DNA of 64,000 nt from Fennellomyces sp. T-0311 (GCA_025266875.1 JALLLT010000043.1:248001-312000); one strand, 5' to 3'. Numbered from the stretch's first letter, positions 24,722 to 36,863 are shown. Numbers and translations are program-made. The notes: generated by a model not told the origin, from the letters alone.

Positions 24722-25515
24722 ATGGGTGTCTTTGACGAATTTGCTTCAAGGAACTTTTCACTCTATGCTCAATGGTAAAACCCTTTTTCTCACATTCGTC
24801 TCCCTGACAACTGTTTTTGTTCACTCTTTTCGCTTTTATTTTCAAAGGCTGGGTATCATCTCCATAATCTGTAAGTCTTTTTTTCTGTTGCATAAATGGG
24901 CCTTGAATGCCAATCGTCAAACGATTAGTGCTGGTGGTACTTGGCGTTTTCTCTTTGTCTAGCAACGTTATCTTTGCTATTATTGGATGGTAAGAGCAAG
25001 AGCTGTGTACGCGAACCCAAATTGATCCTGCGTTTTTTTTAGGGTCTTTGCGTTCATTTTGGTCTTTGTCGAAGTGCCGCTATGTACCAAGTTCTGCCCC
25101 ACCAGCCCAAAGTTGTAAGTTGTTTAGGGGAATGTGAGAGGATGGAAAGCTGATCCACAAGGAAACAGTGACAACTTTGTTGCCAAGTTTGAAAATTCGT
25201 ACCTCAGAGGTGCCATGTACTTGATGTAAGTGTGTGTTTGCATGGGTAACAACAGCAAAAAGGTATTGAGGAAATGTTTAGTATGGCGATTGTCATGTTC
25301 CTTTCGACCATCATCAACAATACTGCACTGATCGCTCCCGCAGTAACTCTCCTGTTTACATTTATCTGCTACTGTAAATTTCCCCGCATATGGTCGATTG
25401 TTGTTTCTTTACTCATCCATCCTTTTCTTTTGAAATAGGTATTGCTGGCATCAAACAGCAACCTCATGCTAGCTCGAAGGTGTTGGGTGGTACTGGCGTG
25501 GATAACGTGGTGTAG
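24722..25515 (+). CDS. TVP18: TVP18-like Golgi membrane protein
   Basis: Plus-strand gene of several short exons starting MGVFDEFASRNFSLYAQWLG at 24722. Joined segments give four hydrophobic spans: GVFSLSSNVIFAIIGW, VFAFILVFVEVPLCTKFCPT, LRGAMYLMMAIVMFLSTII and LIAPAVTLLFTFICYGIAG. The C-terminal tail is HASSKVLGGTGVDNVV, ending at TAG 25513-25515. The sequence follows the TVP18/Cg6151-P pattern (FS.Y.QW, EVP...CPTSPKFDNF, YLR..MYL). Yeast Tvp18 is a four-pass protein of late Golgi vesicles of uncertain molecular role. Introns are about 50-65 nt. Exon borders in the middle were placed by eye. Confidence 0.85.
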
Positions 25516-26879
25516 ATAAAGTCGAGTGCAATACCATACTAGTGCATATAGTAAAGAAGAATATCAAATGCTTGTATACTTTACAGTCGCAGCAAAAGTG
25601 TTTGCTACGGTTTCAGTATCAATGCTCTCTATCGATGTCTTAATCTAAACGTATATATTTATTACTACAAAAATACAATACATTTACACTTTTGTAGCTT
25701 CGCGCGTCTAAAGCGTTGCTGCTGATGATTCGATGGGGTGTGCAACACAGCGTTCTCTGCTTTTGCCTCGTGACAAGCCCACCGTCAAGTGTAGTACTTT
25801 CTGATTGCGTATGGTTACGCAGTATTTACTTGCGAATTTTTTTTCTCTGCCAAGCAACAACCTCATTGGAAAAAAAACCCAGAAATCGGTACATCCAAAA
25901 CGAAATTGCCGCTCCTAGGATACTATGCAAAGATATCCGGGATATGTCTGAAGCTTCAAGTCATCACACCATCGGTTTATATTGTCCGTTTGGTGGAACC
26001 GGCAAGAAAAACCGGTCGCACAAAATGAACAATCCTTGATGATTCAGGTACCAAAACAACAGCGAGTTCTCTTACGTGGACGTCACGTAGCAGTACACTC
26101 ATATTGCATTTATGATAACCAAGTCACTATTAAAATGAGTCGTGCCAAGTATTCAAGTGATCCTGGTAGCATTCCTTATGACCATGGTTTGGTAAATACC
26201 CGTTTGGTGGAACGATCTAAGCCTTGGACCTGGTCTCATAGGAGCAACAGGAGCGTTCGTACATTAAATATGTGAAGGTTTGTGTCCCAACTTTCTTATT
26301 TTTTTACCCATTTTCCCGCGACGAGTCCTATGTTTTAAAATCTACCCATTCAGGTTGACGAAAACTAAAGGTTTGTTTGCCGTACATAAATACTAGTATT
26401 TTTTTTCTTCACAACCTTTCAACATGAATATACTCAAATAAAAATCAAGTCTGGGAATATCCTATTGATTAGATATCACCAGTCACTGCGTTGGACCTTT
26501 CAAAGGTAGTATTTACCAGTCATCCAAAAGTAAATCTGTCCGAGTCCTGATCAATTTAGCTAGCCCAGGTATCCGACATGCAAAACGTGTCAGCGTTAAT
26601 CGTAGGTTTTTACTTTGTGGAAAAGTACTCTCTTATTTACGTTAATGCTAAGTTTAGGACGAATGTTTATTATCGCGATTCCGTGTCATAACCGGTGCTT
26701 AGTTAATGTGAGCGGCCCTTCTTAAATCGGACAAGGTTTCAGAGATACCTGCGCCTGTGAATAGCCACATAATGAACTGTACGACAGTGTTGCTGTAATA
26801 ATAGTAATACGAGCGGATGCAGAGACGTTGCGTGATGATAAGCCACTCTATGGAAAAGTCTGAATACGACATAAGGGGG
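25516..26879. other. Intergenic, no supported gene
   Basis: AT-rich. A plus-strand frame around 26080-26275 (SSDPGSIPYDHGLVNTRLVE) is protein-like but isolated. CCGTTTGGTGGAAC occurs twice (near 25987 and 26200), possibly chance or a weak direct repeat. Confidence 0.35.
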
Positions 26880-27660
26880 AGGTAACGACAACATCCGAGC
26901 ATTCAAGGATATCAAATTTGAAGCTCTCACCCAGCTAATACGCAAAGACATCGTTACTCAGGTATTTTTTGGCACGATTGATTGTGTATCGATCAAGACA
27001 ATAATGCGAAGGAAGTGCGCGGATCAAAAGGAAACACCTTATTTACAAAAAGCACTCGCTGCATTACTGGAATACGTTTCTGGCCCCGTTAGGAGTACCG
27101 CGAGTGACGTTTGGCAAAATGGCAACGGAGAAAAGGTATGTAGATGCTCGAGAAAGCATGCATGTTCAATATATCCTTTTTTGACCCCAACTTGTACCTC
27201 CGTCTAAGCAATTACAGCCAAAATGGTTTCGGAAATTGTTTAGAATTCGTTGTGAGTTTGAAGATCGACAGCTATCGTCATTGGAGGGCTATTATAATAG
27301 TGTAATACGCAAGAGCACGCATGGGTAGCAGGGCACATGGCAGGATATTTACTCTGGCCAATATTTTACTGGGAAGCATCATATTCAGCTATAATCAGCC
27401 TGTTATTATGTCCCTGATGATCCAGTCTCGCCGGTTCTTGGCAGAGAGAGACATATGCGTACTGTTATTGCCGCCGCTATATACCCTGACGATGATGCTG
27501 AAATTGGGCAAGAAGAAGCTAACTTGTTACCATCATGGACTGGAGCATATGGGGCAGATATATCGCAGAAATAATCTCAGTATGCATCAGATACTACAGC
27601 ATCTTCGTGGACCGCTATTGTTGAATGTACGTGCATCTTTTCTGAGTTCATTCCAGTGAG
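26880..27660 (+). pseudogene. Decayed HET-domain gene (third family member)
   Basis: Frame-shifted remnants align in order with the HET genes at 1455 and 3910. DIKFEALTQLIRKDI corresponds to KFEELIKQMCHDF. SIDQDNNAKEV, read in another frame, corresponds to CIDQSDHDAKM. GSRAHGRIFTLANIL at 27321 corresponds to SSKAHDRVFALANIF. YNQPVIMSLMIQ corresponds to YDQPLLDLMVQ. LLPSWTGAYG near 27520 corresponds to LLPSWTGAKG. Stops and at least three frame changes separate these pieces, and the RxWTLEE segment is not recognisable. This is a dead paralogue about 22 kb from the intact pair. Boundaries are approximate. Confidence 0.7.
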
Positions 27661-28675
27661 GATCAAACCGGCTTCATTGGTTAAAATGCTTCACTAACCT
27701 TATACTCCTCCTTTCAAAAATGCTGATTTCGAACACACTGCTTAATATGGGCATTGCTTACATTCATGGAAAATCAAATAGAAAGGTGTGCACCACCAAT
27801 GAAGAATCGATGAATTTGACATTTGTTACTGTGTAATCTGGGCGTCAATGGCTCTCAAGTGACAGGGCGTTTATATCTTATTTGGCACCCTTGACGCATT
27901 TTCTTCCACTAAGAAAAAATAGACAAGGTTTGCATTCACTCCCTGCCGAAGCCGGATTATATGGCTCGACTTTTACCATTGGCTGAAGATTTCTCTAAGT
28001 GTATCATTTTGTATGGAGATGTAGCGTTCATAGCGACCATGCTAACACCTATCCAGCCATCAAAAGAGTATTAACAATTGTGTAGAGCAGCTGTTTCTTG
28101 TATACTTAATGATAATGCTGCCATTGGATCTTGGCTTGTAAAATCTAAAAACAGTATTTCAGAAAGCGTAATAAACTTCAAATCTTTCTTTTGCAATAAT
28201 ATATCGTCTGTCCGACCAACTGCCTGATGAACCATAGTTTATGCTTAAAGCTTTGTAATTCATAGCCGTTAGAAACTCTTACATAACTCATAGTAGATAT
28301 GAGCTTTCTGGCTACATGAGCCGGAAAAACATACTCGATGTCTTCATTCCCCTTACCCTTTCTAAAACCTGGACTCAAAAAGCAATTATTATATGACTTC
28401 ACAGAGAGATTGTGAGTGAGGGGGCATCCTTTCTTTTTCAACAATCTCAGTACGCACTACTTGACTAGGATATATCAATCACATGAGCTAAGACTGTCGT
28501 TTCAAACACCAGCGCACTTTTATAATCGATACACACCGATATTGTATTGATGATATTAATGGCCACATGGAGAACCAAAGGCCAGTACAGGATGAAACGG
28601 CTTGCATTTTTTGTGTAACGCGAAAGCAATCAATGTGGCGTCATGTCAATGACACAGAGGGTCTTTTGACCCGCC
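27661..28675. other. Intergenic, no supported gene
   Basis: The first part may hold further decayed sequence of the HET remnant. A minus-strand frame at 28178-28444 has no recognisable motif. Upstream of 28676 a plus-strand frame reads CIFCVTRKQSMWRHV, a C..C..H-like pattern in a different frame from the next gene. I could not splice it in. Confidence 0.35.
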
Positions 28676-29614
28676 ATGTTTTCAAAAGTATGGCGTTCTG
28701 TAACTTCGCTCCTTGGGAATAGCTCTACTGCTACTGCCAGCACTACTCACGGAAAAAGTGAGCCTGTTACTGAAATATTGCCCGCGGTTCCCATTATTGA
28801 AGTTGAAGGTATGGAGCAAGCATTGGAAGGCACCGTTCATTTTGAATCATTGACTCAACATTGATTTACGCTTCAGATTCAAATGAGGGATTTGTGTCAG
28901 CCCAAATGGATATTCCAGTCAAGGAAAAACCAGGTACCCGTTATGAATTCGATCCTACTACTGCGTTTTCCATACGTACCCGCTCGCAAACCAAGTTAAA
29001 GGAAATATCAAAGATTGGAGCCAAGCGAAAAGCTGTTGCGACTGATCCAAACCAAGATGGTACTATGGTGTGCTTGTATCTGAAAAAAAAATGACTAAAA
29101 GTGGTTTATTGGTGTAGGAAACGATAGACCGGAGCCATCAAAGCGCCGTGACATCAGATCCTTTACTGACTATTGGCAAGGTGAGCCCACTGTACGTATC
29201 ATAAAAACGGTTGCTTTCTGACAGGAGAAAAAAGAAAGGCTTTGGTGTCCTTACAAGAACTGTTCCTCCTCCTATGTGTTTTTGGAAAGTATGACCCACC
29301 ACATTTGTCTCAAGCACTTCAACGAGCTATCGATGCTGAGCGGAGGAGGATATCAGTATGTTCACAAAAGCGTAGACGGCACGGTAATTCACTTTGATGG
29401 TAAGTAGTGGGATCCAACATGTTTCTTTTTTGATGTTATGAGCTAACAAGTACTCACACTAGAACATTCACGTGACTTACTCGACGATGGCGATTTGATT
29501 ATCAGAGAAAAAATTCTCATTAAAAAATCAGACGTTCTAACAAACTATTTAAATCCGTCGTCGCGAGGGAGACTGAAAGCGCCTAGTGTCGCTGGGTTTC
29601 CAACCGCTCACTGA
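28676..29614 (+). CDS. Putative zinc-finger protein, unrecognised
   Basis: Five exons (28676-28808, 28877-29067, 29118-29180, 29225-29399, 29463-29614) chain in frame to 237 aa. All four introns are GT-AG and 44-68 nt, which argues for a real expressed gene. The N-terminal half is low-complexity and polar, with a basic patch (RTRSQTKLKEISKIGAKRK) that may be a nuclear signal. The only motif is one C2H2-like finger, CPYKNCSSSYVFLESMTHH followed by ICLKH. The C-terminal 50 residues are acidic then basic. I do not recognise the family. It lies in TE-rich DNA, so a domesticated or TE-derived origin is possible. The start is ATG in good context (CCGCCATG). Confidence 0.6.
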
Positions 29615-31517
29615 AGACAGCGAGGTACATAGAAGGTTGGGTTGTAGGAGTGAGAGAATGGCAGGATGGGGGTTCGATACATAAATACTTCCGACAGAGT
29701 AACTGCAACAACGTTAAAAAACCACCTGCGTCGCGATCAATTGTGTTTGGCGTGATATAAAAAGCATTTTGGATTCGTGCGTCTGATAGTGTCGCCAGCT
29801 GCTTTTTGCTTCGTTATCGACTTGATTCTTGTGAGGAATGGAAAGCGGGGAATCTTTTGGACAAGCGGGACATGTTGATGTTGATGCTTACAAGCGTCTG
29901 GTGTTTGCCTTGGTCTCAAATTCGTACCTCTAGCATGCCGTTTTATTCTACTGTTGGCTCGCGTAGTTCCACAGTAATATTGGTATGCTGCTGAACAACC
30001 GTCGCACATGTTCCTGGTTCTCGTTACTGTGATGGTTACTATGCGGAGCTACCGCAATAAGCAGTTTACAGTGACAATTACTATAGGGGACTGTCACAGC
30101 AGCCACTTTCCTATGACAAATTTTATAGAGAGTTACCTACTTTTATTATATTAAACTTGCTACTACAGTGGCCGCTTTATATAACGATACGATGTTGCAT
30201 TTCAGACTTTATCGTTACGTCATAAAATTGTTATCTAAAATACGATTTGGCAGTGGTTAATGTTTTGGTGCATCGAAAATTGTATCGTTATATCGAATTA
30301 TCGTTATACACAATACCAGTACATGGAGCGGCCACTGTACATAGTAGTGAATCCATAAAGCTGCTCCGGTAGTGACATAAGTTTACGCTTTGCGTTTCAT
30401 TCACTCCAGATGCCAGTATCATGCAAGGTATACCAAACCCACTCACTACCACAATGTAGAAATAATAATCCCAGTGAACCCAACTGCACACAAAACTTTA
30501 TGCCTTGGGGTATGTTATCATGTCACATGATATAATGAACTGCAGCAGACAGGAAAGCAGTGCTTACAGTACGTTCAACATGATGACCGACGCGACGCTC
30601 CCACCATTTGCTGTTTTCCATAAACATGGCAGCTGTTTGTTGAATCCCAAGAGCAGCTCATGATCCAGTAATCGTGCAGATCCAGGTACGACACGGAAGA
30701 TAACTGATCGAACGCAGTGGCTCTAACAATTGATCTCCATTGCCGAAGGGTAAAGATCAAAGTTCGCTTGCTCTATCTCACAATCATCTGTTAACAAACC
30801 AACGTTGCTGCCATTCGTACGTAGGTTTATCAATCAAAAACCCGGAGAGAGGCTCTGGTTTTTCCTTTGCTACCTTTATGGGAAAGACGTTCGCCAAACT
30901 ATAACGTAAACAACATTCATAATTTGCCCGAAATTGCTCATTCGAGAGGGCCGGTTCTTGCTACGCCAGTTTCACAGCAAAAGTATTATCGTAGGTGATA
31001 ACGAGGGGATTCATTAGAGCATCTGACTTGTCCTCTTTACCTTATTTATAAGGACGCTATGCAGCAAATTGAACGTTATCACATTTTACTTGTGGTTCCA
31101 TACACTGAAAGTGGATACTCATCATGGAAGTGATTTTCTCTCAAACATGGTTGTACTTTTGATGTTTGACATGTAGCTGCCGCCGTAAGAGCTGGTTTAC
31201 CATCCTATCTCAATTCTATTGTGTAGATGATGACTCACATAGTAGTCATTCCTGGCAATTTGACTCTTTAATAAATACAGTTGTAAGCAAAGTACACACT
31301 CTGTATGTTAGCCACACGAACACGCGCGGTTAAAAAAATAATGCCGAAACTCAGAACTGTGGGCGGATAACACATTCCTACGACCGAAACTTCTTGTATG
31401 TTTATGATACTTGAAACAGTTCCCTATTGCACAAACGAGTTTGTGGTCATCATGTGGATTTGAACTTTGGTAACACGAAAGCACTTCCGTTTTGGCTTGC
31501 ATGGCTTTTTCCAAAAA
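29615..31517. other. Intergenic with MITE
   Basis: Apart from the MITE at 30166-30337, I see short AT-rich inverted motifs between 30000 and 30130 (for example ACTGTCACAG and TTACAGTGAC) and no supported gene. Confidence 0.4.
30166..30337. mobile_element. Tc1/mariner-type MITE, 172 bp
   Basis: The element begins CAGTGGCCGCT and ends with its exact reverse complement AGCGGCCACTG, flanked on both sides by TA (30164-30165 and 30338-30339). This matches the TA target duplication and CAGT-starting ends of Tc1/mariner elements. Internal sequence is AT-rich, with further inverted similarity (TATAACGATAC near the left end against its complement near the right). It has no coding capacity, so it would depend on a transposase elsewhere. 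Confidence 0.75.
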
Positions 31518-33654
31518 ATGCCGAAAACGAGCAAACCTCGCGAATCGCAGTATCAGCAAACCGAAGAATCAAAGCTGAACGACGAAGTCGACGTTCTTAT
31601 TCACAAAATCAGCAGACAAATTCGAAAATGTACTTTTGACGGATTGCATGCCCATGACAGGATCGAACGATCGACACGTATACTGGAATGTCTTAATGCA
31701 GGCTGCGCATCTATGCTCATTAAGCGTGCAAATGCTCTTATGCGTATACGCAAACTCGAGGAGGCAGTAAAAGACGCGATGAAAGCGATTGAATACCATC
31801 CAAAGTCACCGGAAGGCTATACTGCTGCTTGCAAAATATTGATCATGCAAGTAAGGGAGCAAGATGCCGAAGAAGTTATTACAGCTGGTTTACGCACTGT
31901 ACCGTCATCCAACCAACAATCACTGCTGGAACTACTAAACGTATTGAAGAAAAAGTTGACGGGCAAAACCGATATTATATCAAAGTTACCGATTGGAGTC
32001 ATCCTGAATATCTTTTCCCGGTTGCATACTGACGTGCTGTACAGGTGTACGACTGTCTCGAAGTCCTGGCGATATGTCCTCACGCGCCATTGTCCTGGGT
32101 TGTGGAAAACAATCACCCTGACTAACGATCATGGTACCAGTCCAATTTCCCTCTTACTGCCATCCATTGGCGACCACATCCACAGCCTCACCTTGCGAGA
32201 TGTAAACCAGGATGTACTCGCTGTGTTGATTGATATGGCAGCAAATCACAAACTCCGGTACCTCAGCAATGTGACATTGGGTATGAAAAGCCGGTTTTTG
32301 CGTACTACGTTTCCGTACTTAACTCGTTATTATAATAGCGTTTGCATCCACTGCGGTTCCGGGGCGTCCCATGATACTTTTGTCTCTACTCAAGGACAAG
32401 GTGTCTAAGCTTGATATTCAGATAAAAAATCGTGCTGACTCCCGTGTTTTGAAAGACGACGAAATCGATAGCGATGACAGCCAAAACTCTGATAACAACT
32501 ACGATAAAAGTGCAGAAGAATTCCCATTGGAGGCACTCTTTTCATTGTGTACGAATCTAAAGGAGCTCAGTGTAACATCTGATATCCCAATCTCGTATCG
32601 ACCACCCGAACGGCTACCCTTCAACAATCTTCAGCTGACGAGTCTCTCCATCATTTCCAAAAAGTGCGAAGGCATACTTTCTTCATTAATACCTTTCTGC
32701 CCTCGACTCGAGCGACTATCCACCGTGGACGACGTTCGGCCACTCATTCTGACGCCCCTGACAATATACTGTCCATCCCTTTCGTGTTTCTCAACCATTG
32801 ATCATCCGTTAACAAGGAAATTCACCCGATCGGACAAGAGTAATGGCCGGCGTGGCATGCGTACGCTACAATCACAAATATCAAACGCGCTGGAAAATGA
32901 CGTTATACTGTCGGTTATTATAAAAAATGCGAAGACTCTTACGACGTTGGAACTCGAAATAGCCGATGAAGATGCAATTGAGAGCACCAATGAAGGGAAA
33001 CGACTTGACGGTATTGAATTGCGTAAACTGGAAAACCTCGGTTTGAAACTTTGCGGATATGGTGGTCCAGGGTTTGAAATGTTTGCAACAATACGCATGC
33101 TGCAATGCCCTGGTCTGACCAACTTATCAGTCGACTTTAATAACACTAGGCTAGGGAGACCATTTTTCCACTGTCTCAGTCATCAGAAACAACTCCGGCG
33201 CCTCGAAATTGCAAACGTTGACGCAGTAGCATGCGAGCTTGTTGAGTACTTTAGGAATATGAGCCAAGGCACACTCAGACACATCGCCCTGAATTCTTCA
33301 AAAACTATTACGGATGAAGTACTATATGCTCTTGCAGGCACACGATCATTACTGTCGATTCGAATCTCGGATGCAAGTGCACAGTTCGTAACCGAGGAGG
33401 GCCTCACATCGTTTTTCCGCAAGTTACGGTCCATACCGCGCCTGAAGCTTTTATATTTGACATCAATCCCGTACATGACGGACTCTCGGATTGCAAAACT
33501 TGCCAGATTGAAGGAACTACGCGTGTTGGGCTTGTTTTACCTCCCTGATGTAACTTTACGTGGGGTGTATGCCCTGAAGTTCAAATCAGGCTCGCTCAAG
33601 ACGGTTAATGCCTACAAATGCAATAATCTGAACCATAATACAGATGAAGACTAG
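31518..33654 (+). CDS. TPR/F-box/LRR protein (Pof3/Dia2-like), copy 2
   Basis: Start ATG 31518 (MPKTSKPRES). Two long frames are joined by removing a 55-nt GTTTGC...CAAG intron (32340-32394), giving 693 aa. Without it the gene is frameshifted. Residues about 50-140 are TPR-like (SMLIKRANALMRIRKLEEAV, AIEYHPKSPEGYTAACKIL). The F-box is DIISKLPIGVILNIFSRLHT with VSKSWRYVL. The rest is leucine-rich repeats (CTNLKELSV, CPRLERLSTVDD, LRRLEIANVDA, LRVLGLFYLPDVTLRG), interrupted by an acidic loop (DDEIDSDDSQNSDNNYD). It is homologous in architecture to 10765-12820. Predicted SCF substrate adaptor; target unknown. The donor is non-ideal, so a frameshifted pseudogene remains possible. Confidence 0.78.
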
Positions 33655-33787
33655 CGAGGATTCCAATAAACTACTTATGCAACGCTTGTGGCTGTCAATT
33701 TAATCACATATGTTTGGACGTTAGAGAGAAGAATGGTGCACCAGGTTTCCCACCACACATGAACACACACACCGGGGTCGTATAATT

Positions 33788-33987
33788 TGACGATAAACTT
33801 TGACGGTGAAATCTGACGGTAACGCCAGAATTTCGCCGGACAAGTTCTCGGATTTTTACTATCACCATTGCTATTTGTGGCCATGACGGTAACTTTTGAC
33901 TGTAAAAAAGTTGATGGTAGAATACATGACGGTAAGAAGTTTCCATACATGGCCCTGATGGTAAGTGACAAAGTGGTTTGATGGTAA
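33788..33987 (+). repeat. Cluster of nine degenerate TGAYGGTAA motifs
   Basis: Matches to TGAYGGTAA (0-1 mismatch) occur at 33788, 33801, 33814, 33884, 33897, 33912, 33927, 33956 and 33979, all on the plus strand. An inverted copy, TTACCGTCA, lies near 34549. The motif density resembles subterminal repeats of CACTA-like or hAT-like DNA transposons, and a transposase remnant begins at 34641. Confidence 0.6.
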
Positions 33988-34038
33988 ATGTTTATTACGA
34001 CCATATAAACGCAACTGATTAGCGTACTATGGTTAAAG

Positions 34039-34170
34039 ATATCTGCAATATCTGTGAAATATCCGTGTTTTGGTGTTACGAATTGCCATATATATATACT
34101 CTAGAAACACGCTAATGACAAAAGAAGATCGAAAAAGCAATATCCACGGATACTGCAGATATTGCGGACA
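34039..34170. repeat. Imperfect inverted repeat
   Basis: AGATATTGCAGATAT-type sequence: the left arm (34039-34067, ATATCTGCAATATCTGTG...) pairs imperfectly with the right arm near 34140-34170 (CCACGGATACTGCAGATATT). It could form a hairpin or mark the edge of a small or degraded element. Confidence 0.4.
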
Positions 34171-34640
34171 CTCTCTTTTCGTGAGGGTACACGGCCCACT
34201 TGCACTTGTTTATTTTTTTAATTTACTTGGCTCACTTCGCCAAGATTGATGTCATTCCCATAAATCATATCCGAGCTGACAATGTAATGACGCCCCTGGT
34301 GTAGTGCAGATTTCAACATTCCACAATAGCCTTGGATTTTTCGCACGGACGTGACAATTATTTTATCCGAGCTATGAGCCATCCTTGGCGTACGTGAAGT
34401 AATGTAGGGAACACCGTCCTTTCTTACGCGATTGTGGAGGTAATGCGTTTTGTTTACATCACCATAAAGGCGGACCAGGCACAGGAGTCATAAATCATCT
34501 AATTTATCAATTGAGGAACATACTCGTTTATTTTCATGAGGAACACTTACCGTCAAATGAATGCGAGAAGAAGAGAATGGGCTCACCGAAGTATGTCGCC
34601 GTGTTGTTGGAATTTATACTGCCTACTGGTAACCGCAATA

Positions 34641-36200
34641 TTACCAGAGTATCAAGTTTTTTGCCTTACTTGGATACGTAAGGCAACTGTATACCGTATC
34701 TTTGAAGAACACACGTTTGCCAACACATATGCCTTCTTCCAGTACAGCACTCAATACGCGATCATCTGGGAACTGATTGTGCCAGTATGCTCTGAGCTTT
34801 GCACGTAAGGCGTAGTTTCCGTCATATACAGTGGTATTACTGCTGGTCCAGTCCCAAAGCTGTATGCTGATGGTGTCACCATGCTCGTCGTAGACATCAA
34901 ATTGGATCGAACTTTCGTCTGGCATTGCGGTACTATTATCTGCACTGTCGTTTTTGATAAAGCGTCGCTCAAATGTACGCATCGCGATTTGACGCTTAAG
35001 AACGTTTCCTGCATTCGATGCGGGAAGCGCACGAGACTTGAAATGCTTTTTGAAGAATCCTGCGCGAGATAACATGTAAGTAATTTTTCCAGTAATGCTG
35101 ATATATAATTATATCCACTATAGCATACCAATCGCGCGTTCTGTGGAACGTGTGCTATATGATCGTAGCGGCCCAAGCATCTCAATAATCGTGCTCATAT
35201 GTCTCAGGTAATGGAAGTTAACGGTGTACATACTCGGCTCCATCATCTCTGGGTTACGCAAATATACATGCCAGGTTTGTATATTGCTAAAAGAGGTGCT
35301 GTCTGGTTATTATGTATAATTAACTTGGTTGACGCGATACAATAACTTACGTTCGGATCTTTATCAAATCTCTTCTAGAAATCTTCTAAGATAGTGCTAG
35401 TGCGCATTCCGCCACAAGAGACAACAAGGCATGTATTTGTGGAGCCGCTGCTCCATACTCATCGACTAACTGTTCAAGTACTAAAGTAGGTATGACGTAC
35501 AGGAGAAATACGATCCAATCGACAGACCGTATCATCTTCGGCGCTCGATCTACGTTTGAGGTTGATATTAAATGTGAGCTGTAACGTACACGTAAATTGA
35601 TATCAGTATGCGCACCTCTAAAGTCACTCTCGAAGATTGCAGATGGAATAGCTGGACCAGAAACTGTTATGGCTTCGCCCATAGCCTTGCGTCGTCTGGG
35701 TGGTAGCAGCAAAGTATTCGTGTCGATGTCAAACGCTCCAGATATAATTTGCCACACCTTTTGTGAGCAGTTCATACCAATCATGTGGAGCTCATCGAGG
35801 CCAAAGAAAGGATAGCCATGGAAGGGTAACAAATTAGCAAACTCTGTTGCCTCTTTAATACCCGTAGCCTGTAATAATTCAATATAAGTACCCCGGAGGT
35901 AATGGAACACGAATTCAGAATCGCTTTTTCTCGACTTACGGAACAGAGAGCCGCGAAAGTTTCCTCTTCGGGACAGTGCAAAAAACATGAAGTACCGCTT
36001 GACCTTGGTGGCACAAAGGAAACGACGCTCCAAAAGCATTTTTTTATTTCAGACACGACCGCGATGATCGCATTGAGAATATTACATCCAGTATGGTGCT
36101 CGTAAACAGTTGGATAACCACATACGTCTCACCTTCCATTTCACATTATAGTACTGTACGCATTCTTGAACAGCAACAGTGCAGATATAGAGTATTCATG
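34641..36200 (-). pseudogene. DNA transposase remnant, C-terminal half (CACTA/KDZ-like)
   Basis: Minus-strand frames 36039-35386 and 35075-34641 encode VKRYFMFFALSRRGNFRGSL, then GYPFFGLDELHMIGMNCSQK with VWQIISGAF, then RSVDWIVFLLYVIPTLVLEQ, and further on GNVLKRQIAMRTFERRFIK. To my knowledge these resemble the second half of the long transposase proteins abundant in Mucoromycota, usually grouped with CACTA/Plavaka or KDZ superfamilies. The frames are not cleanly joined, so decay or unplaced introns are likely. The matching N-terminal half is at 40279-42009 on the opposite strand. The superfamily name is from memory and should be checked by search. Confidence 0.5.
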
Positions 36201-36583
36201 TCTTTCAAAAACCAGTTCCTGGACGCGAATAAATATCCATTAGTATGACGTTAAAAATATAGCAGAAACGACTTACTATGATATCTTAACGGTATCCACG
36301 TTATCTGTCAAGTGTATAGTGTTAGTTATTCATATTGCAAAATGACTTAAAGCGTTTTTTTTTTTACCTCAATGAGTGCATGGTGTGTGGTAATGACCTT
36401 CAAATCGTAAAGAAAACTGAAAAGCGAGTTAATTTTTCGAGCAATTACGATTATGAGGTGGACTTACACTTCCAGCTTTGACACATTGAACAACGAAACT
36501 AAAAAAAATAAGTGCAAATGTTCGGCAACTTTACCAACGGGAGGGGTATAAAAGAGAAATTTGTCGGGCCCTGCTTTTAACGT

Positions 36584-36591
36584 CACCTTTA
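36584..36591. repeat. Target-site duplication, left
   Basis: CACCTTTA immediately left of the MULE; the same eight bases follow the right end at 40261-40268. Confidence 0.85.
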
Positions 36592-36863
36592 GGGAACGGC
36601 TAAATGCACCCTCCCTCTGGGCACCCCCCCTCTATCACTTGTGACGTAGACAATCAATTTTCAGTTTGAAGTGCACCCCCCCCCCTTCACTCTCGACATC
36701 ATCAACAGAGATTTGACATTCATTGCAAATCAGCCCTTGCAAATTCACTGAAAAAAAGTACTCGTGTTATTGATGCCGATTAAATAAATAACAAGCATAT
36801 ACAGCATGCTGCTTAATCAGAGCTCACTTTACTAACTCGTGTAACAAGTTGTAACATAACCTT
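36592..36863 (+). repeat. MULE left terminal inverted repeat
   Basis: 272 bp, starting GGGAACGGCTAAATGCA and ending at ...AACATAACCTT. It includes runs of 7 and 10 C and is followed by divergent sequence. Confidence 0.92.

Noticed and set aside
28568..28706. Alternative upstream exon with a C..C..H pattern before the zinc-finger gene
   Set aside because: No splice pair joins it in frame with the downstream exons.
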